From Zychaea mexicana (lineage: Eukaryota; Mucoromycota; Mucoromycetes; Mucorales; Lichtheimiaceae): a stretch of 64,000 bases of DNA. Where the stretch lies: positions 124,001 to 188,000 of the forward strand of contig NW_026516673.1 in the NCBI RefSeq assembly GCF_025766255.1, written 5' to 3'. Below the pieces are notes generated by a model. The model did no database searches. It saw nothing but the letters and a program-made list of their open reading frames with translations, and had not been told where the DNA came from. Shown piece after piece: positions 44,728-57,566 of the stretch. Every line of letters begins with the position of its first letter. The stretch's first letter is position 1. The translations under genes were made by a program, and so were the position numbers.

Positions 44728-45992
44728 TTATGTCGTCGAAAGGGAGAATTCGTAACATACAGTATGTTGATTCGTGTTTACCACTTCCAACGGTGTCGTC
44801 ATTCCATCAAACTCCCAGTCCGGCGAGCGTGCGCTTAATTCTTCCTTCGTTGCATCATCCATATTGGGATCCGGTCCTCGGTTTTGAGCCTGCTCATTGA
44901 TTTCTATCTTTATCGCTGTGTAATGCTCGCTGTCTTGTGAGCTGTTGATGATATATAAGTCGAGGATTTGCTGGCACACATCTACCAACACAACAGTTAA
45001 TAATCATGCAATCAGTTACGGTCACGCTACTCCTTACATCTTCTCTGCTTACCTTCAATATCCTCCATTCTAGAACAAAAAAACTGATCCCATGGCTTAT
45101 CACTTTCTAATCCCACAAACGATTTGTCTCCGTGCTTGAGCAATATGGATGCCAAAAAAATACAGCCTGCTGCAATGGTATGGGCAGGGTATTCGACGCA
45201 TAATGGCGTTCGATAGCTGTCCACTGCTAAGAGATATGCCTTTTGCGCCAGCCGTTTTCCATCGAGCGTTTGAAATGCTTGTATCCATTTGACAAATTTG
45301 ACGACATAGTCGTACGGATGACGTTGTTGGAAATCAAAACAGAGCGTCTCGAGCAGTAACTTTTCGTACCCAATGACCTTCCTCCGTCGTTCTTCAGAAA
45401 CGTTTTCTGGATCCAATTCTTTGCTGTCCGGATATCGTACGCTGTGCGCTGCCACACATATGTCTTTTAACTTTTTGATGGTTTCTTCTATCTTGGATGC
45501 GACAAAGATACATGTCACGCTGATATCCTAAAAAGTTGGTATCAGAGATAAATGCACGGTTGTTCTTTTTTTAATTATAATGGTCCCCTTTTGCCTTTTT
45601 TTACTGGTAGTTTACCTGTGGAGGATAGTCTCGAACAGAGTAGTACAAGTAAAAGCGATGGTATAGAGCTTGAGCAGTGCTGATGGTAGCCTGGGGACTA
45701 AAAAAGAGTCCAACAACAACTTGATTAGCGATTTACCTTCTCCAGCGATCCAGCTCCAGATAACTTACAAGCCAAGTTTTTTGCCAACTTGTTGAATGAA
45801 TTTACAGCTGACATTGCGCGTAAAAGCTTCTTTCGCGACACCCATTGCTTTTGTGGAATTCTTAAGACTTCCCAACGTGGCCAGCTGTCGTTTGGTAAAG
45901 TATGGTCGGAAACGTCGTTTGAATGAAAATCCCGATGTGATTCGTATTGGAGTAGACGGTGCTGTAGACGATAACGGTGACGATCCGCTCAT
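44728..45992 (-). CDS. CTK2: C-type cyclin, CTDK-I subunit (CTK2/cyclin K-like)
   Basis: This cyclin would pair with a Ctk1/CDK12-type kinase that phosphorylates Ser2 of the RNA polymerase II C-terminal domain. Exons on the minus strand, 45992-45769, 45697-45616, 45527-45053 and 44981-44728, give 344 residues with all phases correct. The N-terminus SGSSPLSSTAPSTP is followed by FRPYFTKRQLATLGSLKN. The cyclin box begins CKFIQQVGKKLGFPQATIST, then YHRFYLYYSVRDYPPQDISV and TCIFVASKIEETIKKLKDIC. Further blocks are YEKLLLETLCFDFQQRHPYD and AAGCIFLASILLKH. The C-terminus is acidic and ends YEFSLSTT. The similarity order (RPYFT, GFPQATIST, HRF) fits CTK2 best; cyclin K/Pch1 is the alternative. The start ATG at 45992 is the first in frame after an A-rich leader. 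Confidence 0.85.
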
Positions 45993-46536
45993 TTTTCCTT
46001 TTGTATTGATATATGGTGAGTAATATGAGGAATGGGGTCTTTTATATCTTATTTTTTTGAAAGAAGAGTAAGCAAAATAGAGAGTGTATAAGTGAAAGGT
46101 TGGTTTTGATTTTTGCTTGACTTTTTGTTGAATAGAGATAAGCAGTGACTCCTGCTTGCCTACTCCGCAGCACTTACTAGGTGTTGCCAGTTGACCGCAA
46201 TTGAGCTACTTAGTATCCATCAGCGCTTGTTATGCATTACCATCTGTCCAAGTTTCCCAAACTTGTAAAGTCCAAAGTGCAGCAGCAGCTATACATGCGT
46301 TTGAGTCATACACACTGTGTTCTTTCAAAAGGCTATTGTCTAGCCAAGTATTGGAGACAATGGGTGCTAAAAGAATAAATTTTTGTTGTCAGCTTCTCTT
46401 AACTGGAAAAACTTGTTTTATACGAGTCTGTGGAAACAGACAATGATCTCTGCATATATGATTAGTACATATAAATACGATAGCACTTGTCAACGAACAA
46501 GACTTCATTTCACAACAAACCGCACAACGTCATATC
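45993..46536. other. Divergent intergenic region
   Basis: Shared upstream region of the CTK2-like gene (-) and the rhomboid gene (+). AT-rich with no coding signal; a TATA-like ATATAAATA occurs near 46468. Confidence 0.5.
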
Positions 46537-47804
46537 ATGTTGCTCTCCAGAACGACGCGTCGTATACCGTTTTTACTGCAGCGTCGTTGTTGTTACTCAC
46601 CATCGTGGCAAGCCAAAAGTGTCCCGTCCTTACGAATATATAATCATAAAGTCCTGGCTTCTCTTTATGCTACCCGATCTCCTCGACCTCAGATGACAAC
46701 AGAGAAAAAATTCATCACAGCAACGAATCCAGGCAATAGCAACAGCAGTAGCAGTAGCGACAGTGTTGTTCGACAAAACGTTGGTAAAATCCCAACATAT
46801 CACTATGTGCGTCCCTTGGTTCATGGCATAGTTGGTTCAGCCGCCATTTTTACCGTCGCCGGATTAGTCCAAATCATGCAACATGATCCTAAAACATCTT
46901 CTCGATGGTCGTTCCCCCCAGGTAACATCACCATTGATACGAATATAAAACCAGCTGAGGGCAGTGCAGACAGGCCCAAAGTAGGAGAGAGCAACATCAT
47001 TGAAGAGGAATTGTTGTATATTCTCGGACTCAACGCAATCATCCTCGGGTTTTGGAAATTACGAGGCAATAGTACGCGACGTTTCATGGAAACTTGGTTC
47101 CAGAATCAAGTTCTTCCTCGTCCTCGACCATTGACTCTACTCACTGCTAGCTTCTCGCATCAGTATTTCTTAGTGCATTTTTTTCCAAATATGGCACTTG
47201 CGCTTGCGACTTATGGCTCGGTTAAACGAATATCAAGTGGGCATGAAATGGCAGCTGTGTATCTTTCTGCTGGCGTTATGGGATTTGCCGCTAGCCATGT
47301 CACACGACTTGTATACTATCGATATTTTATGCAAAAGCTGACGCCAAGTCTGGGAGCGAGCGGTTCAGTGGTCGGAATAATGGCTGTGGCATACTCCAAC
47401 TTTGACGGAGAAACTCACAGGAAGTTGACACGCGTGGATAGGTATTGTTACGAATTCATTTGGAGAACAGGAAATTCAAGTGCTGGACAACGGGGAGGAG
47501 ATGATTACAATATTCTGCTAAAACCATTTTTATCACAATTGCTAGAGAGGCGCTATTGGCGACATTGATAATTGATGTGATCGGTCTATTTATGCGGTGG
47601 AGTGTAGCGGATCATGCCGTTAGTATACATAAAAGACGCCTATCATAAATCTCACCTGACATTCCGGCTAACTTGTTTTCTTCACAAAAAAAATAGGCAC
47701 ATCTGGGTGGTGCAGCAGTCGGGTTCTATTATGCGAACTATGGACGTCAATACGTTTGGAATCCTTTAATTACTACGCTACAAAAAGCACGGGACTCGTT
47801 GTAG
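46537..47804 (+). CDS. PCP1: Mitochondrial rhomboid protease (PCP1/PARL type)
   Basis: PCP1/PARL is an intramembrane serine protease of the mitochondrial inner membrane that processes Mgm1/OPA1-type proteins. Three exons (46537-47441, 47546-47618, 47697-47804) give 361 residues in consistent phase. The N-terminus MLLSRTTRRIPFLLQRRCCY is Arg-rich without acids, a good import presequence. Membrane segments include VHGIVGSAAIFTVAGLVQIM and ILGLNAIILGFWKL. The rhomboid core reads LLTASFSHQYFLVHFFPNMA, then TPSLGASGSVVGIMAVAY with the catalytic Ser in GASGS. The catalytic His is in AHLGGAAVGFYYANYG after the second splice junction. The helix LLATLIIDVIGLFMRW separates them. All catalytic elements are present. 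A readthrough of intron 1 would stop early, which confirms the splice. Confidence 0.92.
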
Positions 47805-48049
47805 ATAGCATTTTGATAAAAATAGACTTTGGTATTATTAATCCTGAAGGTTTTTATGCAATGTTTCACACTTTTTGGTTATGGACGCAATATACAGTGT
47901 AGTTGAGGGCAAGGTATGGACTGGAATCGGTGATGGTGGTGGATGTCAAGTATTTGGGAGAAAGTAGAACAAAGGGAAAGGTTGAGGAAGAAGCCTTTCT
48001 TTGTAATGAGTATGAACATGATTATATTAATAATTAATTTTCCACAGAG

Positions 48050-49240
48050 CTATCGGCTCAAAGCATTTGGTCGATGACTTTCTTTTCTTGAAATGATCTC
48101 TTTGATTCGTTCCCTAATCTTCACGTATCCGAGATGAACCTACGAATTTGTGTGTTAAATGACGCGTCATAAAAGGAGAAACTAAATGTAATACTGATTA
48201 TCTCTCGATAAAAAAACGCACCTTTGAATTGTCATGATCACGTGAGCCGTCAGCCGTTGGTACGTAGTTACCACATATATCACAGAATTCTACCGCTGGT
48301 GACATAAACTCTGTCTTCTTCAACTCCTCTTCCAGCTCCTCCTATTAAGGATGTGTTAAGTGTTTCGCGACTAGAGAGACAAGCTACTGTATACTTGACC
48401 CTTGTGTTCTCGTACCTTGGCCCTTTGTCGTTTCTCGTCCTTTTTGTGTAATTCTTCCAAATTTGCAGCTATGGTACCCTTACCCTGCGTTCCGTCTATA
48501 CGATACATGTCAGTAACATTAATTCACTTATGCCTTATATCTAGCTTTCTATAATTCCATCCACCGATACTTTACCAAATACTTCAATGTCATTCGCCTT
48601 TAACAGCCAAGCTTGAGTTGCGCCATCCAGTTGCCTTTTCTAATTGTATAAAGTGTATAAGGCAGCGTAAATAGGATATAAGAAGGTAGCTATTTACAGC
48701 AGCAGCATCAACGAGCACAGGCTCGCTTACGTTACCAGTCGTTCCAGCTTCTCTGTCGTTGGATGTACGCGCTGTATCAACCCTTTCCAACCTGGAGAAC
48801 CCTGGTCACGGTTGTGGACAAACGCGTACAAGTTCTTCTCGTGTTCATAATGTAAGGATTTGCTCGGATCGAGGCTGATTTCTTTTTGATATTGTATTCT
48901 GCATTGCGGGTTGTGTTCCCTTGTGCAGTGTCCATTGGCCTATTTTTCGCGGGGAGCAAGGTTTGTACGCGTGTGTGTGTGTGTGTATGTGTTAAAAACA
49001 AAACCCTGTTCCTGATAAAGTAGCAGTAATGCTGTGCACAGTTTTATACCGATCCTCTATATATGCAAGGAAATGAAGAGAGTCTGTGTAGGTTATTGTT
49101 TCTACCTTCTTCCGGGATGAAGTAGTGGCTTCCTCTCATTTAATTAACTTACATTACCAATTCATTAGGGCAGAAACCACACAAGTAGTCAACACAAATC
49201 TTCGGATCGCGGTATAATGGCCTTGATGTCGGTTTGTTCA
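48050..49240 (-). CDS. LUC7: LUC7-family U1 snRNP splicing protein (first exon not placed)
   Basis: LUC7 helps U1 snRNP recognise 5' splice sites. Exons on the minus strand: 49240-49158, 49132-49106 (27-nt micro-exon), 48939-48736, 48639-48576, 48495-48416, 48341-48222 and 48139-48050, all in phase. The first zinc finger reads CVDYLCGFCPNEL, then NGHCTREHNPQCR (C-x-C-H type). A central helical part includes YEHEKNLYAFVHNRDQG and QLDGATQAWLLKANDIEVF, then a coiled coil (LEELHKKDEKRQRAKEELEE). The second finger is FCDICGNYVPTADGSRDHDN followed by SKVHLGYVKIRERIKEI, the matrin-like C2H2 finger. The protein ends RPNALSR without the long RS tail of animal LUC7L. The exon at 49240 starts mid-codon, so a start exon must lie further upstream; I could not place it. 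Confidence 0.8.
48971..48987 (+). repeat. GT/CA microsatellite in a LUC7 intron
   Basis: A GT dinucleotide run lies in the intron between the micro-exon and the exon ending at 48939. Confidence 0.7.
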
Positions 49241-49907
49241 CTGCACATTGTGAATTTCGGGTAGTAGTGTTAGTAGACGCGCATATGAGTCGTAACACTA
49301 GGAGGTAGTACGCGTGTTTATCATGACATACTTGCTGGGGAAATTAGTGCTTTAGTGGAAAGATAGAGAGGGAAACTTGTTGGAGCTTTAAGCAACTTGC
49401 AGCGTCAAAATCCTGCAATCGTTGCACCAACAGGCTGAAAATTCTTGCCCACCAAAACTGGTGCATCCTCATCTGTGTGCTATAATATCTTGTCTGCCAA
49501 TGACAGCTTCTATTTCTCCAGCAAATGCCTGCTTCTTTTTTCCATGGGACGTAGGTTGCTCTGCGAGTCGACCCCCTTTCTTTGATTCGCTCTCTTATGA
49601 CCATGCTAATAATAATGAATACATTTGTTTGTTTTGTGTGTTGTGTCAATATTGGTAGTGATGTTGGAGCACATATACTTTAAGTAGTCAATGTGTTATT
49701 ACCTATAAAATATTAAGCTCTGGCATTTAATGTAACCTCTTTTAACTACACAAAAGCAGTAGTTAACTTGATCTGTTACATAAAGAAAATACACACTTTG
49801 ACACAAGCTCGCATATACAGTATAGTGCTTTCTCGATAGCGCAGTAGCAGTGGGAGGTCAAGTGAGAGACAACAATTGATCGCAGACCTCTAAATCCCCA
49901 GCTTAGC
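49241..49907. other. Region upstream of LUC7, coding relic possible
   Basis: Probably holds the LUC7 start exon and promoter. On the minus strand around 49540-49405 frames such as AFAGEIEAVIGRQDII and DEDAPVLVGKNFQPVGATIA look protein-like but are separated by a shift and match no family I recognise. Confidence 0.35.
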
Positions 49908-50544
49908 TATATGTGCCAGTCAACCATGGCTTCGTAATAGCTTTTACGTACACCATTGCAAGAATCATTAAAAAGGAAGATTCTGTTCCGTGTTCAGCAA
50001 CTGCAAAAATAAACATTCTACATGAACAATCGAGAGTATGTCTTACTTTAAGGCCTCAGCTTAATAAACCCGAACTTTTTGTAGTTATACGTAATGGAGG
50101 CGAGAGTGTTCCACATAGCAAGATATGGCTTAGTATAGTCATAACAGTAGCCCCTGAGGGCAACCAACGGGTTTGGTTAGTAAAGTTACAGCAATGGAAC
50201 CTCTTTTGCATGAATTTCCGACTGCCCAGCTGCAAAGCAGGATATACCACCTTCAGCAATAGGAATAGCTTTATCCGATGAAAACCACCTCCATTACTTA
50301 TATCTTTGTTTCGTTCTCTAATTACTTGAAGTATTGCACTCGCTACTGATGAAACACACTCATCAATTCCACTGTCACCTCTAAACAAAGTGCAGTCGTC
50401 GTTGGGGGGAGTGTGTTCTCCACCCCCATCTATGCCCATGGGCATCAGAAATCGGATTAATTCCCCAACCCCCAATTTTGTTTCCATGAATGGCAATCCG
50501 CTACAGTCAATTTCCACTCTTTTATTTTTATTGAACCAGCACAA
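49908..50544 (-). pseudogene. Decayed protein-coding frame, unknown family
   Basis: One minus-strand frame stays open from 50544 to 49908 except for a single TGA near 50057. It reads GDSGIDECVSSVASAILQVI, YPALQLGSRKFMQKRFHC, CNFTNQTRWLPSGATVMTIL, and after the stop RHTLDCSCRMFIFAVAEHG and ILAMVYVKAITKPWLTGTYS. About 210 codons with one stop is unlikely by chance and suggests a recent pseudogene or a gene with an unseen intron. I do not recognise the family. It lies head to head with the HEATR6-like gene, 33 bases away. Confidence 0.4.
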
Positions 50545-50576
50545 AGAGAACTAACCTTGTACCACTTGCGCTTTAC

Positions 50577-53500
50577 ATGGTTACTCAAAAGTCGCTACAG
50601 CAGTTTCATACGCTTGCGCTTCATTTCTACTGCCATGTCTTTAGTGACAGTGACGACAACCACCACCACGACAACAAATCTCCTCCTGCAACTATCACCG
50701 TTCTCCTCAACGACCTCGACGCGGTGGAAGCACCTGTAAAAAATGTACCTGATCAGGCAAGGAAGCTTCTCATTCATCACTTTGCTTCATTTCCGACTCT
50801 CAAGGAATTGCAGCTCCAATCTTTTACATACAGTCAGAAAAAAAACAAAAGTTAACGTTGTTGGAGAAATCCCATCCTATATTTTAGCAAGTTATTGACA
50901 TTATTATTGCTGGATGCAAAGGATTGACAATAGATCACGAAGCATGTCCTGCCTTTTGTAAATTCATGTTTAAGGCGTGCGCAAAACAGGCAATTCATAT
51001 TTTCCTGACAATCATTGCTTCTCGAAAAAGAACTGTTTCTAAACGAGTTTGTGTATGCAGATCCGGTTGACGAGTTTGCGATCGTCCCAGTTTGAAATAT
51101 GCATTACGTTTTTACTCGACGGACTCGAACGAACCGAAACAGCAGCTGAACTTCGCGTCGATATGCTTCGAGCATTCAGCGCATTGGTATTTGAAAATGC
51201 GTCGAATGCAGTCAAAGTAAAGTCTCACCAATCACTGATAAAAAAAAATGTTTGATTGAAAACTGATCCATAAAGTTTACTCATGCACTCTGTGTATGTG
51301 TCGTTTTTAGCACTATCCCCGAGTATCAAATCTACTACTTCAACTGGCAAACCGATCTACACGACCACTTGAAGTTCGGCGCATGGCTATCAATTGTATC
51401 GGAAATAGCTGTGCTAATGCTGGATCGAAGCTACAACCGTATTATGCAAGTTACTATCAAGCACTTTTAGCGAATGTGTGTGTGGTTGAACATGGATCAC
51501 ACGGTACCATGATGGTCGCATCATCTTCACTGGATTTCACCGACTCAGCCGTTCGCAAAGTTGCCAGCAGCACTCTACGCGCTCTTCAATTCGTCTTGTC
51601 GCAAGATAGGACATTGGTGACCAACCCGCTATGTGATATCATTCAAATTGTACAAAAGTTTATATTTACTAGCGTCTCGACGCAGGCATATAACGCGATG
51701 CGAGAAGAGGCACTGCCCACTACCCCACGAGGACGTGTTGTCCGGCTACAGCAGCAACAGACCAATCGACGGCCATCGCAGATATCATGGAGATCTATGG
51801 AACCTAGAACAATTGGGCTGACAAGTTCGGATTCTGAGTTATCTGATACAGCAGACACGACCATGGCAAATCCACGTCGACAGTAAGTGTTATTGTTGAG
51901 GTGTTGCGTATACGGCTAGATATCAGAATTTGTTAACGCTGATATTTAGGAGAGACGATGCGAAAATACGGATCAACGCATTACTTTGTCTTGCTGCTAT
52001 TGCCAAGGTATATCACATACATTACCTTATAGTTGTCACTTTGTTATCTAACGTACAAACATCTGTTTAGACATCATCACGCGCATTATACCCCCACTGG
52101 CAAAAATTTATCCCTGATACATTCTCCATTTTCCTCAGCAACAATACAGACCAGCATGGCAATCTCTTTCCAACACTCCAATCCGATAACCAGCCGCTCT
52201 CACTATTTACGCTTCTCTTATATGACCCAACCGTGACTGTACGCACTGCTGTGTGCAACACACTGATTGCCATGTTGGACGGATCTAAGCAATATTTGAG
52301 TGTTGCATCTGAGCGGTAAAAAAGCAGAACATCTTTCATCCGTATGTTATGAAAAGAATAGCTCATACTCTTTTATAGAGACTCAAAGTCATCCTTCACC
52401 TCATTATCCGAACGTATTGCGTCAACCCTTCGTGATTTCCATGCAGCCATAATCTGTGCGTTGGAAAAAGAACAACAGCCTCAAGTTCTTGCTTTGATTA
52501 TGAAGTTGGGCTGTGTTTTAGTGGTCAATAGTCCTTACGACCGACTGGCAGCTGGCTACGTAGCGAATTTGTACAAAACTGTGCTGAAACGATGGCCTAG
52601 TGGATGTATGTTACTAAAGAAAGATGGAAAGGCGCAAAAGAATACACATTTAATGGGCTTTATTTAGCGACGACAATCCGGACATCAATTCTCGCTGTTG
52701 TTTCTGCAATTCTGGAAAAAGGCCCGGTCGAACAAGTTGCTCCGATGTTAGGCTCGGTCCCTTTAGTTGACCTTTTACTGGAATCCATGACAACAAACCA
52801 GGATGCTGAGTTGGTTGCCATGACATGGCAGACACTAGGCATACTTGCTAAATCTGACCTAGGAACAACGCGGTAAGTAACTAAGCTGCATACCCTATAA
52901 AAATTTTTGCATAAACTGACAAAAATCACATGAAAATTTAAAATAGCAGCGACAAGTGGCAGGTTATTCAGGAGCAGTTCGAAGAGGCACTCAAAAACCA
53001 GGAAACGACAATCCGAGTTGCCGCATTAAAGTTTGCTGAATCTTATGCAGCTTCCATGAAACCTAACGAAAAGATGGTACGGCCCTCTAAAAAAGCATGT
53101 AGACAATGAATTTAATCATAAGCATACATAAACTAGGGACAATACAAAACTTGGTGGATCACCATGCTTGAGAAACACATTCAGTCCACGTGTATGGACG
53201 CAGATGCACCTGTGCGTAGCATGACTTGCGACTGTCTTGCCAGTATGTCCAAAAATGTCTACGAACGCCTTCCACCACCAAACCAAACATTGGCGATTAC
53301 CCTGCTACTGCCACTGGCAGCGGACCAAGATACAAATGTGCGTGCTGCTGCATGTCGAGCACTGGGCGTATTTGTATTATTTCCAACCTTACATGAAGAT
53401 CCACTCTTTGTCTCTGATATGGCATCAGCAGTATTGGAACAAATGGGTGACAAGGCCCTTCTGGTACGAGCCAGGGCGAGTTGGGCGCAAGGCAATTTGT

Positions 53501-54426
53501 GTGACGCGTTGGTTATGGAGAGGTAAGGGCAACAAGAAGTACAACAACCCAGAGTGTGGGGTTTATGTTTCCTTTTTCTTAATGTGAAAATCAAACATGC
53601 GGACAGTGAAAAACCAGAATTTGATATACGCGAATGGGTGTCGATGCAAGTATGGGCGGACATCTTGACGACCGCAACGTCAGCTGCATTGGATAACGAC
53701 AAGGTAGAGGGCAAGGTTCTTTAATAATAAAGAGAGAAGGAGAGAGAGGAGAGGGAGACTAGGTGCCAAGTGTGCTTTGGCTGATGTAAAAACGGAAAGC
53801 TACGATCGAATGCAGTACGTTCCATTGGCAGCCTTCTGCGTATCACCCCGCATGACTATTTTGGGTTTGGACGAAACCTCCAGCTCGTGAAAAAGGCCAT
53901 GAGCGGGGTGACCAAGAACATTGAATCAGGGTCATTGAAGACACGGTGGAACGCGTGCCATGCAGCGAGCAACATGCTCAAGAATCCAGAGTTTCCTATC
54001 GGTGACAGCGACCGGCATCCGTGGACAGACGCCCTATACCATGCGTTGATACAATCGGTACGACAGTGTCGCAATTACAAGGTCAGAATTAACGCCTGTC
54101 TTGCCCTGGCAGCTCCTCAAGAAAGATCAAAGTATGGACAGCAGTTCGATGCCGTCGTGCAAGCAGTCCTTGGGGCGTGGGAGGCGTGCCATAAAGAAGA
54201 AGAGAATGAGTTTCAAGAGTATCGGTATAAGGAGCAGCTCAAAGACCAGGTACACACTGTTTATCATTATACGATGCGCTGCTGCAAAGAGAGAGAGAAA
54301 GAGTGTGTGTGTGTGTGTGTGTGTGTTGTGTGTGATATCTCAACAAAAGAAGATTAAATGCTCACATGATTGGATTAGGTACGTGAGGCATTACATCACA
54401 TCCAAAATCTACAGCAGCCGCCCTAA
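50577..54426 (+). CDS. HEATR6: HEATR6-like HEAT-repeat protein
   Basis: Human HEATR6 is a poorly understood HEAT-repeat protein. Exons: 50577-about 50850, 50888-50989, 51061-51216, 51311-51882, 51950-52007, 52071-52315, 52379-52605, 52668-52872, 52947-53076, 53137-53522, 53607-53703, 53800-54249, 54379-54426. From exon 2 onwards every phase agrees; the exon 1 donor is unresolved and exon 2 ends at a possible GC donor. The DUF4042-type core is clear: DDAKIRINALLCLAAIAK, TSSRALYPHWQKFIPDTFS, LLYDPTVTVRTAVCNTLIA, MLDGSKQYLSVASE and VVNSPYDRLAAGYVANL. Later HEAT repeats include ADQDTNVRAAACRALGVF and LRSNAVRSIGSLLRITPHDY. The protein ends ALHHIQNLQQPP. LDGSKQYL-SVA and NSPYDRL are the best family markers. 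No catalytic domain; a scaffold role is inferred. Confidence 0.85.
54303..54326 (+). repeat. GT microsatellite in the last HEATR6 intron
   Basis: A GA run (54288-54302) passes directly into a GT run inside the intron between 54249 and 54379. Confidence 0.85.
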
Positions 54427-54640
54427 AAGAAAGCCCTCAAGGATCTTCACGTGCGGTTGCACACACTGTCCTTTGATTTTTCTGTGTGCCAAAAAAATAA
54501 TAAAGAGCCGTTTCGCTTCTTTTTTTTCCTTTCTTTTTATTCGTTCAACCTTTCTCCACACACGCACACTTGTTCTTCTCTCTTTCTCTCCCCCTTTCTT
54601 ATCTCTTTCTTTTATATATCTCCACCCCTTACATTGTGCG

Positions 54641-57450
54641 ATGCCAAACGTCTTGTCCACTTTGGCGGGGTCGCAATGGGGTCCTATGCTGAAACAATGG
54701 GCACGGACGTACATGACCCACAGAGATTCCGTGCGGCGGGGCCTTGTTCTTTTATTCCTTGTGCGTACATTTTTGACTGTCAGACAAGTCGTGCGACGGT
54801 TCCAGCGAGAACAAAAGCGACCAAGCAAACCAAAGCTTACGACTACAGAAGACAAGCCAGCCAGAAAGCGCAAAGTTGAGGTACAGAGCTTTTCTCTAGA
54901 TGATACTACCTGGAGAAGCTTTGTTGTGCCTAACAGCATATGTATATCTTCTAGGTGGATATGACGTTTCTCAAACAAATCCAACGGCTACTATCTATCG
55001 TCATGCCAGGGCTTCGATCCAAAGAATTCTTCATGCTGGTCATTCATTCAGGTTTTCTAGGTAATCGAACGTTTATGCTCGCTGTTAAAAATAGCAGGAT
55101 ATATGTCATTGATACCAAAGTGTTTATGTCATAGTCTTCCGAACAATCTTGTCGGTCTACATCGCCTCTTTGGACGGTCGTATCGTAAGCGCTCTTGTCC
55201 GTGGCAAGATGCGGGAGTTTGCGATGGGCATTGGCTGGTGGATGTTGGTGGCTGTACCAGCGACATATACCAATAGCATGGTAAGCAATTGCTGGGTTTT
55301 GAAGGGGGATTACATAAGTGAGAGAAAACTCAAGAAACATAAAAACTACAGTTATCGTACATGCAAAGCAAACTCTCGTTGGCTTTCCGCACACGGTTGA
55401 CGCACTTCATCCACAAGCAATACATGAGCGACATGACCTTCTACGCCGCAGGCAACCTCGACGATCGTATCAAGAATGCCGATCAATGCATCACTGTCGA
55501 CACAACCAAATTCAGCAACTCACTAGCAGAACTCTACTCCAACCTGGCCAAACCCATCCTTGACGTCTTTATTTACAACTACCAATTGACACGTGGTGTC
55601 GGTTTCGAAGGTGTCTTAATAGGCACGATCATCATCAACCTGTCCTCAGGTACCATGCGTCGCTACACCCCCTCATTTGGCAAGATGGTGGCAGAAGAAC
55701 AACGATTGGAAGGCGAGTTCCGATTCGGCCATTCACGGCTGATTGAAAATGCCGAAGAAATCGCCCTGTATGAAGGCCAAAAGGTGGAAAAGAGCGCATT
55801 GGACCGATCCTACTATGCCTTGATCAAACACGTCAACCGCGTCTTCAGACTGCGCGTACCTCACGGCATGCTTGAAGACTTTGTCATTAAATACTTTTGG
55901 GGCGCATGCGGTCTCGTCTTGTGCTCTGTGCCTGTCTTTTTTAAAGTCCCCGGCTTGTCCAGTACCGATATTGGCGGCCGTACCGAAGGCTTTGTGACCA
56001 ACCGTCGGTTGTTGATGAGCTCATCCGATGCGGTCGGTCGTATTATGTATGCTTACAAGGAAGTGACAGAATTGGCTGGATACACAAGCCGTGTGACAGA
56101 CTTGCTCGATGTGTTTGAAGACGTCAAGGCCGGTCGCTACCAGAAGCGACTGGTGTCGTCTGCATCCACCGAAAACAATGCAAAGCAATTGGAGGGTCGT
56201 GGCAAGATTGAGCAGAGCGAGAACATTGAATTCATTGATGTGCCTATCATCAGTCCCAACGGTGATGTTCTTGTCCCTCAGCTTAGTTTCCACGTCAAGC
56301 CTGGTGTAAGCTCTAAATTTCATTTTGGGATGGATTGGTTTACTTGGTTTATACTCATATTCTTTTTCTCCCTTGTAGATGCACTTGTTGATCGTTGGAC
56401 CTAATGGATGTGGCAAATCGTCCTTGTTCCGTATTCTGGGAGGTCTGTGGCCTGTCTATGGCGGTACCCTGCACAAACCCCACCATCGCGATATCTTTTA
56501 TATTCCCCAGCGACCCTACCTCTCTCTGGGTACTTTGAGAGACCAGATTCTCTACCCGGATACCATTGAAGACATGAAGCGTCGTAAGGCATTTTCATGT
56601 TGTGTGCTACTATCGAATATATATATATATTATATTCTAGCTGAAAACTCATAATTCCGCCGTTTACTGCAGGAAATGTAACCGATAATGATCTGCTTGA
56701 GATCCTCAAGGTGGTTCAAATTCAACACATTGTCGAACGTGAAGGTGGATGGGATACTGAGAAAGAATGGGCTATTGCGTTGTCCGGTGGTGATAAACAA
56801 CGTGTAAGTTTCAACTTGTACTTTCTCTCGTAATTTCGAAGCAAACAAACCTTCACATATTATTTTCTTTGTTGTAGATCGCCATGGCACGATTATTCTA
56901 CCATTCCCCTCGTTACGCTATTTTGGATGAGTGTAAGCTCTTTTTTAACATACGAAAAGGCATTATCATGATCCATCTCGAGAATAACACTAAAGTACCT
57001 TAGGCACAAGCGCTGTGAGCATGGATATTGAAAAGATCATGTACACACACGCAACAGGTAATAATAATAATGATGATAAAAGATGGGTGCGAACGAAAGT
57101 CGGTCCTGGTGATAAGTTGGCTAATCTCTGGGATTGCTATTTTTAGCACTTGGCATTTCCTTGTTGACTGTGTCGCATCGTCCATCCCTGTGGCAATACC
57201 ACAACTTTATCTTACAATATGACGGCCAAGGTGGCTATGTATTTACTAAACTAGACGCCCAAAAGCGTTTGGCACTTCAAGAAGAAAAGAACGCTGTAAG
57301 TGTCCAATAGTTTGAGCAATAGACGGTGTAAATGATGCTTATCTATGATTCCAATCTTTATAGATCGAACAAAAGTTGATAGAAGTACCCAAGATGCAAA
57401 GCCGATTACAAGAGCTACGAGAAATGAAGGCTGCTGCTACCAATGCTTAA
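54641..57450 (+). CDS. Peroxisomal ABCD half-transporter (PXA/ALDP family)
   Basis: ABCD proteins import very-long-chain acyl-CoA into peroxisomes for beta-oxidation. Ten exons (54641-54880, 54955-55060, 55135-55280, 55352-56305, 56379-56583, 56673-56803, 56878-56932, 57004-57057, 57147-57295, 57364-57450) give 708 residues, the normal half-transporter size. The membrane domain includes [17 protein letters not shown], then [20 protein letters not shown] and [20 protein letters not shown]. The EEA-like motif is [18 protein letters not shown]. The nucleotide-binding domain has Walker A ([18 protein letters not shown]), Q-loop ([17 protein letters not shown]), a signature ALSGGDKQR, Walker B with AILDECTSAVS, and H-loop [10 protein letters not shown]. 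All are complete. The C-terminus is a coiled-coil-like [12 protein letters not shown]. Whether it is the PXA1 or PXA2 partner cannot be told by eye. Confidence 0.93.
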
Positions 57451-57566
57451 ACACTTCCAATATAGCAATGACAATACATATTTTAATATTAATAAAGACA
57501 TATATCCAGGGCCCCCTTTTGCTTGCTTTTTACATCAATATCGCGCCATAGAGTAGCTACATTTTA

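Noticed and set aside
54101..54964. Long plus-strand frame (287 residues) and 191-residue minus-strand frame between HEATR6 and the ABCD gene
   Set aside because: They run through the GT microsatellite, intron and pyrimidine-rich leader; the spliced gene models explain the sequence better.
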